Shown: positions 1 to 7,785 of the stretch, in pieces
Numbering within the stretch: the first letter of the stretch is position 1
Layout: every line of letters begins with the position of its first letter
From: Metabacillus sp. FJAT-52054
GTDB taxonomy: Bacteria > Bacillota > Bacilli > Bacillales > Bacillaceae
Direction: 5' to 3'
DNA length: 64,000 nucleotides
Assembly: GCF_037201815.1 (NCBI RefSeq)
Contig: NZ_CP147407.1
Coordinates: 2,736,723 to 2,800,722 of the forward strand
Position numbers and translations under genes: made by a program
The notes under the pieces: generated by a model
The model's database searches: none
Told to the model about the DNA's origin: nothing
What the model saw: only the letters and a program-made list of their open reading frames with translations

Positions 1-329
1 AATGTAATAATCGTGCCTTCCTTTACACGTTTAGCAGGTTTAATCAGGGTCTCCCATGTATCACCCTCAGATTGCTTCAGCAGAAGCACTTCAATTTTTG
101 CTCCTGTGTCTTCCTTCATTCCGAAAAGTCTTGCCGGCAAAACACGGGTGTCGTTCAGGACGAGGCAGTCTCCGGGCTGAAGATGACGGGTAATATCGGG
201 AAATTGCCCATGGCTGATTTCGCCGGTTTCTTTGTTTAGATGCATCAGCCTGGAAGCATCTCTTTTTTGAAGAGGAACCTGCGCAATGAGTTCTTCGGGA
301 AGGTCAAAATCGAATAATTCTACTTTCAT
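1..329 (-). CDS. queA: S-adenosylmethionine:tRNA ribosyltransferase-isomerase QueA (partial, N-terminal part)
   Basis: The reading frame runs off the left edge of the window, so only about 109 N-terminal residues are present. The start is ATG at 329-327, preceded by AGGTGAT. The protein begins [17 protein letters not shown] and contains the family blocks DASRLMHL and [13 protein letters not shown], which are typical of QueA. The enzyme adds the ribosyl part of S-adenosylmethionine to preQ1 at the tRNA wobble position during queuosine synthesis. It lies 22 bases after the DUF2905 gene, in the same direction as ruvA-ruvB, matching the ruvAB-queA order in Bacillus. Identification is firm; completeness cannot be judged. 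Confidence 0.93.
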   Translation of the reverse strand, partial: MKVELFDFDLPEELIAQVPLQKRDASRLMHLNKETGEISHGQFPDITRHLQPGDCLVLNDTRVLPARLFGMKEDTGAKIEVLLLKQSEGDTWETLIKPAKRVKEGTIIT

Positions 330-351
330 GTTATCACCTGTTTTTCTCTTG

Positions 352-552
352 TCATTTAAATCGTCCAAAAATAGAAAAAAGAACGGTTAGCAAAATGCTG
401 ATGATAATGGAGGTTGCAATCGGGAAAAAAAAGGTTGTATTCCCTTTCTTGAAGACAAGGTCTCCGGGCAGTTTCCCAATTGCCTGCATAAACAGGCCGG
501 CCAAAAACAAAACGGCCCCAATAATCATCAGCAGTTTAGGCATTTCAGTCAT
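352..552 (-). CDS. Small membrane protein, DUF2905 family
   Basis: A 66-residue protein starting [12 protein letters not shown]. It has two hydrophobic segments (about residues 6-23 and 40-62) separated by a short polar loop containing GKLPGD and FKKGN, the pattern of the DUF2905 family. Start choice: ATG at 552-550 lies 9 bases after GGAGG and overlaps the last 8 bases of ruvB (stop at 547-545), indicating translational coupling; a second in-frame ATG at 543 is less well placed. It sits between ruvB and queA. Its function is unknown; the position suggests only co-transcription with the Holliday junction genes. Confidence 0.85.
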   Translation of the reverse strand: MTEMPKLLMIIGAVLFLAGLFMQAIGKLPGDLVFKKGNTTFFFPIATSIIISILLTVLFSIFGRFK

Positions 553-1549
553 GTTCCGGAACCTCCAGATTAAAATGTCTGTAAACCGCATCGGTTACCA
601 TTCTTCCCCTGGATGTTCTTTGCAAAAACCCGATCTGCAAAAGATAGGGTTCATAAACGTCTTCAATCGTATGTGATTCTTCTCCAATTGTCGCAGAAAT
701 TGTGTCCAGTCCGACTGGACCTCCTCTATACTTTTCAATAATCCCCGTCAGCAGCTTGTGGTCAATATGATCCAGGCCCAATCTATCTACTTGAAGCCTT
801 TCAAGTGCTTCAGATGAAAGCTCCTCTGAAATTGCTTCTTTACCGAGCACCTGTGCAAAATCACGGACTCTGCGTAATAGCCGGTTTGCAATTCTTGGTG
901 TTCCTCTCGATCTTCTTGAGATTTCAGCGGAAGCATGAGGATCAATGCCAATTTGGAGGATATCCGCTGTCCGTTCTACAATCTCTGAGAGCTCTGACTC
1001 CCTATAGTACTCAAGCCTGCTCAGGACACCGAACCGGTCTCTTAACGGAGCAGTTAAAAGCCCCACCCTTGTTGTAGCTCCCACTAATGTAAACGGGGGC
1101 AGATCGAGCCTGACGGATCTCGCTTCCGGTCCTTTGCCAATGACAATATCCAGGCAGAAATCCTCCATTGCAGGATAAAGAACTTCTTCAATGGAACGGT
1201 GCAGACGGTGGATTTCATCAATAAAAAGGACATCTCCAGGCTCTAGCGCAGTTAGAATCGCTGCCAGGTCGCCGGGTCTTTCAATAGCCGGTCCCGAAGT
1301 CGTTCTGAGATTTACGCCCATCTCATTTGCAATAATGGCAGCCAAAGTCGTTTTACCGAGACCCGGCGGACCGTATAGGAGGACGTGGTCAAGAGTTTCT
1401 CCGCGCATTTTGGCAGCCTGGATAAAGATATCCAGATTTTCTTTTACCTTATCCTGTCCTATGTATTGACTGAGCCTTTGCGGACGCAGACTAAGCTCCA
1501 AGTATTGTTCTTCATTTTCGGCACTTCCGGACACAAGCCGGTCATTCAT
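545..1549 (-). CDS. ruvB: Holliday junction branch migration ATPase RuvB
   Basis: 334 residues, normal length for RuvB. It has the AAA+ Walker A motif GPPGLGKT at about 60-67, Walker B LFIDEIH at about 108-114, the sensor block GATTR, and a C-terminal winged-helix region ending near [10 protein letters not shown]. With RuvA it forms the motor that moves Holliday junctions during recombinational repair. The start is placed at the ATG of MNDRLVSG (1549), since AAGGTG sits 6 bases upstream; an ATG three codons earlier is also in frame but too close to that site. It follows ruvA by about 10 bases and overlaps the DUF2905 gene. Confidence 0.97.
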   Translation of the reverse strand: MNDRLVSGSAENEEQYLELSLRPQRLSQYIGQDKVKENLDIFIQAAKMRGETLDHVLLYGPPGLGKTTLAAIIANEMGVNLRTTSGPAIERPGDLAAILTALEPGDVLFIDEIHRLHRSIEEVLYPAMEDFCLDIVIGKGPEARSVRLDLPPFTLVGATTRVGLLTAPLRDRFGVLSRLEYYRESELSEIVERTADILQIGIDPHASAEISRRSRGTPRIANRLLRRVRDFAQVLGKEAISEELSSEALERLQVDRLGLDHIDHKLLTGIIEKYRGGPVGLDTISATIGEESHTIEDVYEPYLLQIGFLQRTSRGRMVTDAVYRHFNLEVPEHD

Positions 1550-1559
1550 TGTCATCACC

Positions 1560-2162
1560 TTACTTTAACAGCTTTTGCAGCGCTTTTTTCACCAGCTGAT
1601 CGGTTGACAGTGCTTCATCTTTCAAAGCTGGAACAACCTTATTAATTTCCCGCTCTCCATACCCGAGAACTTTGAGAGCCTCAATGGTCTCAGCGAGAGC
1701 TTTTGAAGCCTCATCTTTTTCTGCAAACACGGTATGATTGAATAAGGAAGGAGCAAATTCGGGGGCAACATCGCCTAACTTGCCTTTTAAATCAAGAATA
1801 ATCTGTCTTGCCGTTTTCTTTCCCACTCCAGGAAATTTAACAAGGAAGACCTCATCCTCTGCTTCGATTGCCTGCACCACTTGAGACGGATCTCCTGATG
1901 CCAGGATCGCAAGCGCTCCCTTAGGGCCAATTCCTGTTACGTTCAGCAGCTTCGTGAAAAGGGCTTTTTCCTCTCTTGTTCTAAATCCGTATAAAGCAAG
2001 GATGTCTTCTCTGACATGCTGGTATGTATATATGGTTGTTTCTGTTCCCATTGTATAGACGAACGGATTGGGAGCAAATATCTTATAGCCGATGCCAGTA
2101 TGGTCAATCACAATATACTCGGGAGATATGTAATCAATCTTCCCGCGGACAAATTCAATCAC
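1560..2162 (-). CDS. ruvA: Holliday junction DNA-binding protein RuvA
   Basis: 200 residues from a GTG start at 2162-2160 (start sequence [16 protein letters not shown]), with AGAGGTG 6 bases upstream; the frame stays open further upstream but without family similarity. It has the N-terminal OB fold, two helix-hairpin-helix motifs ([13 protein letters not shown] and [13 protein letters not shown]) and a C-terminal RuvB-binding domain ending [10 protein letters not shown]. RuvA binds the four-way junction and loads RuvB. A LexA-like box lies about 67 bases upstream of the start, fitting SOS control of ruvAB. Confidence 0.96.
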   Translation of the reverse strand: MIEFVRGKIDYISPEYIVIDHTGIGYKIFAPNPFVYTMGTETTIYTYQHVREDILALYGFRTREEKALFTKLLNVTGIGPKGALAILASGDPSQVVQAIEAEDEVFLVKFPGVGKKTARQIILDLKGKLGDVAPEFAPSLFNHTVFAEKDEASKALAETIEALKVLGYGEREINKVVPALKDEALSTDQLVKKALQKLLK

Positions 2163-2190
2163 CTTTTTCACCTCTTTACAACTGTACTTC

Positions 2191-2242
2191 ATTGTATCAC
2201 AAAAAGGCGCGGCCAAGAACTAGAAACGTTAACATATGTTCT
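2191..2242 (-). promoter_or_regulatory. LexA-like box and -10 of the ruvA promoter
   Basis: Positions 2229-2242 read TTAACATATGTTCT on the plus strand, matching the Bacillus SOS box CGAACATATGTTCG at 11 of 14 positions with an intact AACATATGTTC core. A -10-like TACAAT (minus strand) lies at 2191-2196, about 30 bases upstream of the ruvA start; the -35 is weak. ruvAB belongs to the LexA regulon in B. subtilis, so the site fits its gene, but binding is inferred. Confidence 0.6.
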
Positions 2243-2256
2243 CACAGTGCAAAATG

Positions 2257-2282
2257 AAAAGCCTGCGAAATGGCAGGCAAAT
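2257..2282 (-). terminator. Rho-independent terminator of bofC
   Basis: Inverted repeat GCCTGC (2261-2266) and GCAGGC (2273-2278) with a 6-base loop, followed in the minus direction by TTTTCATTTT. It lies just after the bofC stop and separates bofC from the ruvAB promoter. Confidence 0.7.
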
Positions 2283-2291
2283 TCGAGTACG

Positions 2292-2822
2292 CTATTTTTT
2301 TGCAGAACGCGTTCCGTATTGTTTAAATGTTTCGATAACGTGCAGATAATCCTTCCTGCTCGCCACTCTGATTCCATTTTCCAGCTCTATATGTCTTTTT
2401 GTTTCAAGCTTACCTACATCTATCTGGAAAAATGATTGGATGACTTTTCCTTCCTCGCTCGGTTTGCCATCAAATATAGATAGTATCCCTTTATTATTCA
2501 GGCCAAAATATCCGTTAGCTTTCATAAGAGGAGATATATCATTCATATTCTTTCTCAGGACAATTTTCATTCCGCTTTTCTCCACTGGCATCCATCCCGG
2601 ATAGCGGTCGAGCAAATGGGACAGGGAGCCATACGGTTCCCTTTTTATCTCTACGCTCACTTCTCCATCAAGGTAGGCTCTTTCCAGGTATAAAGTAATG
2701 GAATTTACAGCTTTTTCATCCGCTGTGTGCCGTTCCAATGCCTGAACGTTTACTGTACAAAATAAGGTGATCAAGGTGATGAGCGACAATTGAACATATA
2801 CAAACGGCTTGCGTGTCAGCAA
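2292..2822 (-). CDS. bofC: Forespore regulator of the sigma-K checkpoint, BofC
   Basis: About 176 residues. An N-terminal signal segment (residues about 7-27, ending VNVQA) is followed by the BofC domains; the conserved blocks MNDISPL, NGYFGL, GILSIFDGKP and IQSFFQID are clear. BofC is exported from the forespore into the intermembrane space, where it restrains signalling by SpoIVB and so the timing of pro-sigma-K cleavage. Its target complex, SpoIVFA-SpoIVFB, is encoded at 17.7-19.4 kb. Start: TTG at 2822, 5 bases after GAGGTGG; the neighbouring TTG at 2825 is possible. Confidence 0.9.
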   Translation of the reverse strand: MLTRKPFVYVQLSLITLITLFCTVNVQALERHTADEKAVNSITLYLERAYLDGEVSVEIKREPYGSLSHLLDRYPGWMPVEKSGMKIVLRKNMNDISPLMKANGYFGLNNKGILSIFDGKPSEEGKVIQSFFQIDVGKLETKRHIELENGIRVASRKDYLHVIETFKQYGTRSAKK

Positions 2823-2886
2823 CAAGTCCACCTCACTATTTATCAGATTTATACGGGTTCCCAGCATGCAGGAAACTAATGCTAAT

Positions 2887-2940
2887 AAAAAACTTCCATG
2901 ATTGCCACATTCATAGTGTGACCATTCATGGAAGTTTTAG
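2887..2940 (-). other. Long nested hairpin in the bofC leader
   Basis: A 13-base perfect inverted repeat (2889-2901 with 2926-2938, arms starting AAAACTTCCATGA) encloses a second small stem CACAT/GTGTG. It lies between the terminator of the upstream lipoprotein gene and bofC. It could be a second, bidirectional terminator (T-rich on both sides) or a structured 5' leader of bofC; the sequence does not decide. Confidence 0.5.
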
Positions 2941-2946
2941 TCATAA

Positions 2947-2975
2947 GAAAAAACCAGGGATGGCCCTGGTTTTAG
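2947..2975 (-). terminator. Rho-independent terminator of the YhcN/YlaJ-type gene
   Basis: Perfect 9-base stem AAACCAGGG (2951-2959) / CCCTGGTTT (2964-2972), followed on the minus strand by TTTC. The stem overlaps the stop codon of the gene it ends. Confidence 0.8.
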
Positions 2976-3571
2976 CGATTCGGATTAAGCGTGCGCTGAA
3001 TGGTTTTGCCGGTATTTTTCATAAAATCTTTAATATCGGCATCAATGGTTTTTCGCGGTTTGTTATTTTTAATATTCGTATCAATTTGCTTAACTCTGTT
3101 GAAGGACCCTTCGTCTGTAAAGACATCCACATTTTTGCCGTGTGCCAATTTTTCTGTTTCTTTTAAGATGGCGTTTTTCACATTTTTATTGTTTTTATCG
3201 TTTGTATCAACGGCTACAATCACATTATCTTCTGTCACAACTGTTCTGGCCTCATCAACATTTTTCATTTTGGAAATTTTATTTGAAACATTTTCGGCTA
3301 TTTTCTGATCACTCTCGTTATAATATCCATTTTCTTTACGGGTATTTGACACTCTGGTCGGGCGATCATTGCGATCTCCGTCCATCATTTCAGTGATCGG
3401 GCCATCGTTGTCAGCATGATCCTTGTTTTTTCCATCATGTTCGTTTGAGTACATGCCGATTGGCTGTGTGTTGTCATTGTAATCCATTGCATTGTCTTTA
3501 CCATTGCTGCAAGCTGTAAGCACACCTGCTAGAAGAGCCAGAGATCCGTATTGGATGGTCTTTCTTATCAA
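2972..3571 (-). CDS. Sporulation lipoprotein of the YhcN/YlaJ family
   Basis: 199 residues. The N-terminus is a lipoprotein signal with lipobox LTAC (Cys21). A low-complexity Asn/Asp-rich linker (about 22-85) precedes a domain of about 110 residues containing SDQKIAENVSNKISKMK, VDEARTVVTEDNVIVAVD and a Lys-rich helix, which is the YhcN/YlaJ pattern. Family members are membrane-anchored and often found in spores or made in the forespore; precise function is not known. Start: TTG at 3571, 8 bases after GGGGG. It lies between safA and bofC, both sporulation genes, and has its own terminator. Confidence 0.85.
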   Translation of the reverse strand: MIRKTIQYGSLALLAGVLTACSNGKDNAMDYNDNTQPIGMYSNEHDGKNKDHADNDGPITEMMDGDRNDRPTRVSNTRKENGYYNESDQKIAENVSNKISKMKNVDEARTVVTEDNVIVAVDTNDKNNKNVKNAILKETEKLAHGKNVDVFTDEGSFNRVKQIDTNIKNNKPRKTIDADIKDFMKNTGKTIQRTLNPNR

Positions 3572-3705
3572 GATGACTACCCCCTGTTTTTATACCAATT
3601 GAGCGAAATGTGCTCTTGGTTAGGTTGCTCTGAACAGAAAGTTTTAATCTTGACAGTTCCCTCCATTAATCAAAGGCCTTGTATTTTTTAGCGCCTTTAA
3701 ACTGA

Positions 3706-3738
3706 CTGTTGATTGCAGGCGTTCACTCTAATCAACAG
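3706..3738. repeat. Deletion remnant of the CTGTTGATT...AATCAACAG intergenic repeat
   Basis: CTGTTGATT at 3706-3714 and its reverse complement AATCAACAG at 3730-3738 are separated by only 15 bases (GCAGGCGTTCACTCT), a collapsed form of the longer element at 63142-63273. The surrounding stretch 3572-3790 holds no gene that can be supported. Confidence 0.6.
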
Positions 3739-3788
3739 GTGTTACCAATCCACACCATGCTTGAACAGCGCCTGCTTTTTAAATATGT

Positions 3789-3820
3789 AAAAAAAAAGAG
3801 ACGATTGGAATCGTCTCGAA
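3789..3820 (-). terminator. Rho-independent terminator of safA
   Basis: Perfect stem GAGACGAT (3798-3805) / ATCGTCTC (3810-3817), loop TGGA, followed on the minus strand by nine T residues. It lies 13 bases after the safA stop. Confidence 0.9.
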
Positions 3821-3829
3821 CCATTAAAA

Positions 3830-5362
3830 TTAATCCTCATCCACATTGTAAAAATCAGGGCGTCCAAACATTTGGCCATATCCTGGCTGCATTCCGTACC
3901 CCGGCTGCATTCCATATCCTGGCTGCATTCCGTAGCCCGGCTGCATTCCGTACCCTTGGGAACCGCCGCATCCACAATCCTGCGGTGGCATTTGGCCGTA
4001 GGCACCGCCAGTCTGCGGCTGTTTATTCTTGCCTTCTTGCGCACCCATTACGTTCGGCATGTTAGGCGACATAGCACCCATTACGTTCGGCATATTTTCA
4101 TTCATCGCACCCATCACGTTGGGCATGTTAGGCGACATCGCGCCCATCACATTCGGCATATTTTCATCCATGGCACCCATCACGTTCGGCATATTGTGAT
4201 CATAAGCACCCATTACCCCCGGGCCAAACCCTGAACCGGGCATTACAGGAGAGGCCGGTGTGCATCCAGGAGGATATGGCGAATATCCTTGCGGAGCCAT
4301 TTGCGGCATCATTTGAGGCATGCTTTGAGCGCCCATTACATTTGGCATATTGGGAGACATCGCGCCCATCACATTCGGCATGTTTTCATCCATTGCACCC
4401 ATCACGTTCGGCATATTCGGAGACATGGCCCCCATTACGTTCGGCATATTCGGGGACATCGCACCCATCACATTTGGCATATTCGGGGACATGGCCCCCA
4501 TCACGTTCGGCATGTTTTCATCCATGGCACCCATCACATTTGGCATGTTTTCATCCATTGCCCCACCGACGCCATAAGGCATTGGAGATGGCACACACCA
4601 ATACGGCATTGGATGATGGTGATGATGGTGGCCATGATGGCCATATCCGTATGGAGCTCCATACATTGGGGCCTGCATTCCATATCCAGGCTGCGGTCCG
4701 CCGTACATTGGCTGCTGCATGGATGGCTGCGTTGCTCCCATTACTCCTGTTGGTGCAGAATAAGGCATATTAGGCATGTTCGGCATTTTCTCCATTTTCT
4801 TGGTTGCCTCCTCTTTCTTGGCTGGTGAAACTGCCTTTTGTGCCCCTTGTGCAGCTGTCTTCTCTTTTGGCTTTTCAGCCGGCTTCTTCATTTCCGGCAT
4901 GACATTTGCCGGCTTTTTCATTTCCGGCATAACATTCGCCGGCTTTTGAGGCAGCTGCGGCTGCTTCGGCGGCATTGACATATTCACCATATAATAATTA
5001 TTAATATCCATTTCAGGGTAAACAGGCTGAGGTATGTTTGGCATTTTAGGCATAAATGGAGTAATTGGTTTTTCTTTTTTAGGTTCTTCTGCTGCTTGAA
5101 CTTCTTTTGGTTTTTCCTTTGCAGGCTGCTGAACCGGCTGCTCTTTTATAGGCTTTTGTGTTTCTTTTTTCGAATTGAAATTAATTTGAGTTTCATTCTT
5201 TACTGGAACGCTTCCTGTAGGTACCTTAATTTTCATTCCAGGCATTATGGAATCGGGATTGCTTAGTTGAGAGTTCATTTTTTTCAGTTCTTCGAAATCT
5301 GCTCCATATTTTTTAGCGATGTTCCACAATGTATCCCCTTTTTGAACGATATGGATTTTCAA
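3830..5362 (-). CDS. safA: Spore morphogenetic protein SafA, with expanded tandem repeats
   Basis: 510 residues, much longer than the roughly 390 of B. subtilis SafA. A LysM domain occupies residues 1-47 (MKIHIVQKGDTLWNIAKKYG ... MPGMKIKVP) and should bind cortex peptidoglycan. Then follow a Lys/Pro/Glu linker, a His-rich patch (about 240-250), and an 11-residue repeat of the type MGAMDENMPNV or MGAMSPNMPNV in two blocks (7 and 5 copies). A short GMQPGY repeat (about five copies) lies near the C-terminus, which ends RPDFYNVDED. SafA organises the inner coat with SpoVID, encoded at 54.8 kb. A strong terminator follows. Identity rests on the LysM start, composition and position before nadA; the repeat region is lineage-specific. 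Confidence 0.9.
   Translation of the reverse strand: MKIHIVQKGDTLWNIAKKYGADFEELKKMNSQLSNPDSIMPGMKIKVPTGSVPVKNETQINFNSKKETQKPIKEQPVQQPAKEKPKEVQAAEEPKKEKPITPFMPKMPNIPQPVYPEMDINNYYMVNMSMPPKQPQLPQKPANVMPEMKKPANVMPEMKKPAEKPKEKTAAQGAQKAVSPAKKEEATKKMEKMPNMPNMPYSAPTGVMGATQPSMQQPMYGGPQPGYGMQAPMYGAPYGYGHHGHHHHHHPMPYWCVPSPMPYGVGGAMDENMPNVMGAMDENMPNVMGAMSPNMPNVMGAMSPNMPNVMGAMSPNMPNVMGAMDENMPNVMGAMSPNMPNVMGAQSMPQMMPQMAPQGYSPYPPGCTPASPVMPGSGFGPGVMGAYDHNMPNVMGAMDENMPNVMGAMSPNMPNVMGAMNENMPNVMGAMSPNMPNVMGAQEGKNKQPQTGGAYGQMPPQDCGCGGSQGYGMQPGYGMQPGYGMQPGYGMQPGYGQMFGRPDFYNVDED
3873..3955. repeat. 18-bp repeats coding GMQPGY in safA
   Basis: About five near-identical 18-base units, plus-strand core GGCTGCATTCCGTA with CCATAT variants, coding the C-terminal GYGMQP run of SafA. 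They differ mainly at synonymous sites, consistent with local duplication. Confidence 0.8.
4041..4212. repeat. 33-bp tandem repeats in safA, second block
   Basis: Five units of about 33 bases with plus-strand cores such as GCACCCATTACGTTCGGCAT, coding 11-residue units ending NMPNV. Unit variation is concentrated at third codon positions and at the DE/SP/NE/DH dipeptide. Confidence 0.85.
4331..4566. repeat. 33-bp tandem repeats in safA, first block
   Basis: Seven units of the same 33-base repeat as at 4041-4212. The two blocks are separated by about 40 codons coding a Met/Pro/Gly-rich spacer. Units alternate between DENMPNV and SPNMPNV, suggesting duplication of single and paired units. Confidence 0.85.
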
Positions 5363-5584
5363 AAGTTCCCCCTCCTATGCATTAACTGTATAGTAAAAGC
5401 ATACAGGCTAATTGCCGTTATTCTTCACCACAAGTTATGCGGAAAAAGGAGCGAATATGCCTTCTTTGAAAAATGCCCAGCCGTAAGTCCTTGTTTTCCC
5501 CACTGAAACTTCCCTATTATAAAACGCAAAAACCGTGATAAATGTGCCACTTTTTTTGAATAAATTCCACATTTGTCCGTGGCA

Positions 5585-5764
5585 CAAAAAAAAGCGCAAG
5601 GGATGAAGTTCTGCTAAGTGCGCGACGTCCTGTCGCAACGCAGAGCTGACCCGCATCCTGCGGGCTCCCGACAAGCATAAGATAATCAGCCGGAGGAACG
5701 CGATCTTACTTCCGTAGGGTGAGTGGCTTATGACCTCGAGGGGCTAGGCGCTGGAGCTGGACAA
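5585..5764. repeat. Dispersed GC-rich intergenic repeat, family A
   Basis: The 480-base gap between safA and nadA holds a GC-rich element from AAAAAAGCGCAAGG to GGCGCTGGAGCTGGACAA. It shares the block GCGCGACGTCCTGTCGCAAC and the end CTGGAGCTGGACAA with copies at 19431-19774. Short reading frames inside it are artefacts. The rest of the gap holds the safA upstream region and the nadA terminator. Confidence 0.75.
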
Positions 5765-5800
5765 ATCACCTTATACAAAAAAAGATCATGAGGTAGAAAT

Positions 5801-5833
5801 TTAAAAAGCCCATGCGGCGCATGGGCTTTTGTG
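5801..5833 (-). terminator. Rho-independent terminator of the nadB-nadC-nadA operon
   Basis: Perfect 12-base stem AAAAGCCCATGC (5804-5815) / GCATGGGCTTTT (5819-5830), loop of three bases, ending in a T-rich tract on the minus strand, 13 bases after the nadA stop. Confidence 0.9.
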
Positions 5834-5842
5834 GCAATCAAA

Positions 5843-6943
5843 TTATATAGAGAGCATTCTGTTCAGGGCAAGCACTGCCTGTTTTGCTTCCTCTTTCTCA
5901 ACGATGATTCTGTTTACTCCTTTACCTTCTGCAATAGCTTCCAAGGACCACAACAAATGCGGCAGGTCAATTCTGTTCATCGTTAAACACGGGCACATAT
6001 AAGGATTCAGTGAAACAATTTCCTTATCCGGATTGGAAGAGATCAGTCTGTTAACGAGGTTCATTTCCGTGCCGACCGCCCATTTCGTGCCAGGCTCTGC
6101 CGCCGAAATCTGTTCAATGATGTATTTAGTGGATCCGGCCAGATCAGCTAGCTGAACGACTTCGTGTGTACATTCAGGGTGAACAATAATTTTCATATCG
6201 GGTTTTGTCTTCCTGATATGAGCAATATTTTTTTCTGTAAACTTCTCATGAACAGAGCAATGCCCTTTCCAAAGAAGGATTGTTGCCTGCTCGGCAGGAC
6301 CCTCCAATGTTTCTGAAATCGGGTTCCAAACTGCCATATGGTCCAAGGGAATTCCAAGATCAAAGGCTGTGTTTCTTCCTAAATGCTGATCGGGCAAAAA
6401 AAGGATGCGTTTTTTTTGCTGTAATGCCCATTTCACAATTTCTTTCGCATTGGAGGAAGTCACGGATGCTCCCCCATTCCTTCCTACAAAGGCTTTAATG
6501 GCTGCTGTGGAGTTGACGTAAGTAAGCGGAATGATGGTATCTCCATAGAGAGCCGTCAATCTTTCCCATGCACGCTCGGTCTGCTTGATATTTGCCATAT
6601 CAGCCATGGAGCAGCCTGCTCTCATATCAGGCAAATACACATATTGATGATCACCAGTCAGCATGTCTGCCGTCTCGGCCATAAAATGAACACCGCAAAA
6701 AACGATGTGCTCTGCTTCCTTGTTGTCTGCGGCCGCCTGGGCAAGCTGAAGGGAATCACCGGTGCAATCTGCGAATTGGATGACTTCATCCTTTTGATAA
6801 TGATGACCCGGAATAAATAGCCTGCTCCCGAATTCTTTTTTAATCTCCCTAATTCTTTTCTCAATTTCCTCCGTTGACCATGTTCTGTACTTTTCAGGAA
6901 TCAGCGAAACGGCTTCTTCGTTTAGCACATCCATAAGACTCAT
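5843..6943 (-). CDS. nadA: Quinolinate synthase NadA
   Basis: 366 residues, normal for the long Bacillus form. It carries the NadA blocks [58 protein letters not shown] and [10 protein letters not shown]; cysteines in the FCG, PEC and MCPC segments are the candidates for the [4Fe-4S] cluster. It condenses iminoaspartate (from NadB) with dihydroxyacetone phosphate to quinolinate. The start ATG overlaps the nadC stop by 4 bases, so translation is coupled. It is last in the operon and followed by a strong terminator. The divergent nifS probably supplies sulfur for its cluster, as reported in B. subtilis. Confidence 0.97.
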   Translation of the reverse strand: MSLMDVLNEEAVSLIPEKYRTWSTEEIEKRIREIKKEFGSRLFIPGHHYQKDEVIQFADCTGDSLQLAQAAADNKEAEHIVFCGVHFMAETADMLTGDHQYVYLPDMRAGCSMADMANIKQTERAWERLTALYGDTIIPLTYVNSTAAIKAFVGRNGGASVTSSNAKEIVKWALQQKKRILFLPDQHLGRNTAFDLGIPLDHMAVWNPISETLEGPAEQATILLWKGHCSVHEKFTEKNIAHIRKTKPDMKIIVHPECTHEVVQLADLAGSTKYIIEQISAAEPGTKWAVGTEMNLVNRLISSNPDKEIVSLNPYMCPCLTMNRIDLPHLLWSLEAIAEGKGVNRIIVEKEEAKQAVLALNRMLSI

Positions 6944-7785
6944 TTTTCTTCCCCCTGCTTCATTAATAAACTAAAATCCAGCGCTTGAACAGAATGGGTG
7001 AGGTACCCAAGTGATAGATAGCTGACACCCGTGTTTCGATAGGTGTGGAGGTTCTCTGGAGTTATGCCGCCGGATGCTTCTGTAATGATTGAATCAGGCG
7101 TTATTTCAGCAAATTGTTTGACTTCCTCAGGAGAACGGTTATCAAACATGATGATATCCGCCTTTGCCTCAATCGCCTCCAAAAGCTGATTTTCATTCTC
7201 TATTTCCACTTCAATTTTCACCGTATGGCCGACAGCATCTTTGGCTCTTATTACGGCTTCCTTGATGCTTCCTGCAAACGAAATGTGATTATCCTTAATC
7301 ATGACCGCATCATAGAGGCCATAGCGGTGATTTCGTCCGCCTCCGCATCTAACGGCATATTTATCGAACATCCGCAGTCCGGGTGCCGTTTTTCTTGTAT
7401 CGCATATCTGTGTATCCGGACTATCCAAAAGCATGATGGCTTCCCTGGTTGCTGTCGCAATCCCGCTCATCCTTTGAATGAGATTTAATGCTACCCGTTC
7501 GGCACTGAGGATTGAAATAATTTTCCCCTCAATTTCTGCAACAGGTTCTCCTGGTTCTACCGTTTCCCCGTCCTTTTTAAGGATTTGGACGTCTATTTGA
7601 TCATCAAGCAGTGAAAAAGCAGTTTTTAAGACGGCTTCCCCTGAAAAAATGCCTTTTTCCTTTGCAAGAATGACAGCCTCTCCCCGATCACTTTCAGAGA
7701 ATATCCCGCTCGCAGAAAGATCCCGGTCACCAAGATCCTCCAATAAAAAATGACGAATGCTTTCCTTCACTTTTAATGCATTCAC
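6940..7785 (-). CDS. nadC: Nicotinate-nucleotide pyrophosphorylase (quinolinate phosphoribosyltransferase) NadC
   Basis: 281 residues. Characteristic blocks are [81 protein letters not shown] and [12 protein letters not shown]. It converts quinolinate and PRPP to nicotinate mononucleotide, the third step of de novo NAD synthesis. Both ends overlap neighbours by 4 bases (nadB upstream, nadA downstream), a tightly coupled operon. Confidence 0.97.
   Translation of the reverse strand: MNALKVKESIRHFLLEDLGDRDLSASGIFSESDRGEAVILAKEKGIFSGEAVLKTAFSLLDDQIDVQILKKDGETVEPGEPVAEIEGKIISILSAERVALNLIQRMSGIATATREAIMLLDSPDTQICDTRKTAPGLRMFDKYAVRCGGGRNHRYGLYDAVMIKDNHISFAGSIKEAVIRAKDAVGHTVKIEVEIENENQLLEAIEAKADIIMFDNRSPEEVKQFAEITPDSIITEASGGITPENLHTYRNTGVSYLSLGYLTHSVQALDFSLLMKQGEEK

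Noticed and set aside
4041..4566. Regular 33-bp repeats that could suggest a CRISPR array
   Set aside because: Units are contiguous without unique spacers and lie in frame inside safA.
4289..4828. Long open frames opposite safA (His/Arg-rich)
   Set aside because: They are the complement of the 33-bp repeats and have no ribosome site or plausible protein composition; safA has a clear LysM domain and terminator.
5435..5674. 79-codon frame upstream of safA
   Set aside because: It spans a family A repeat and promoter-like sequence, with no ribosome site.
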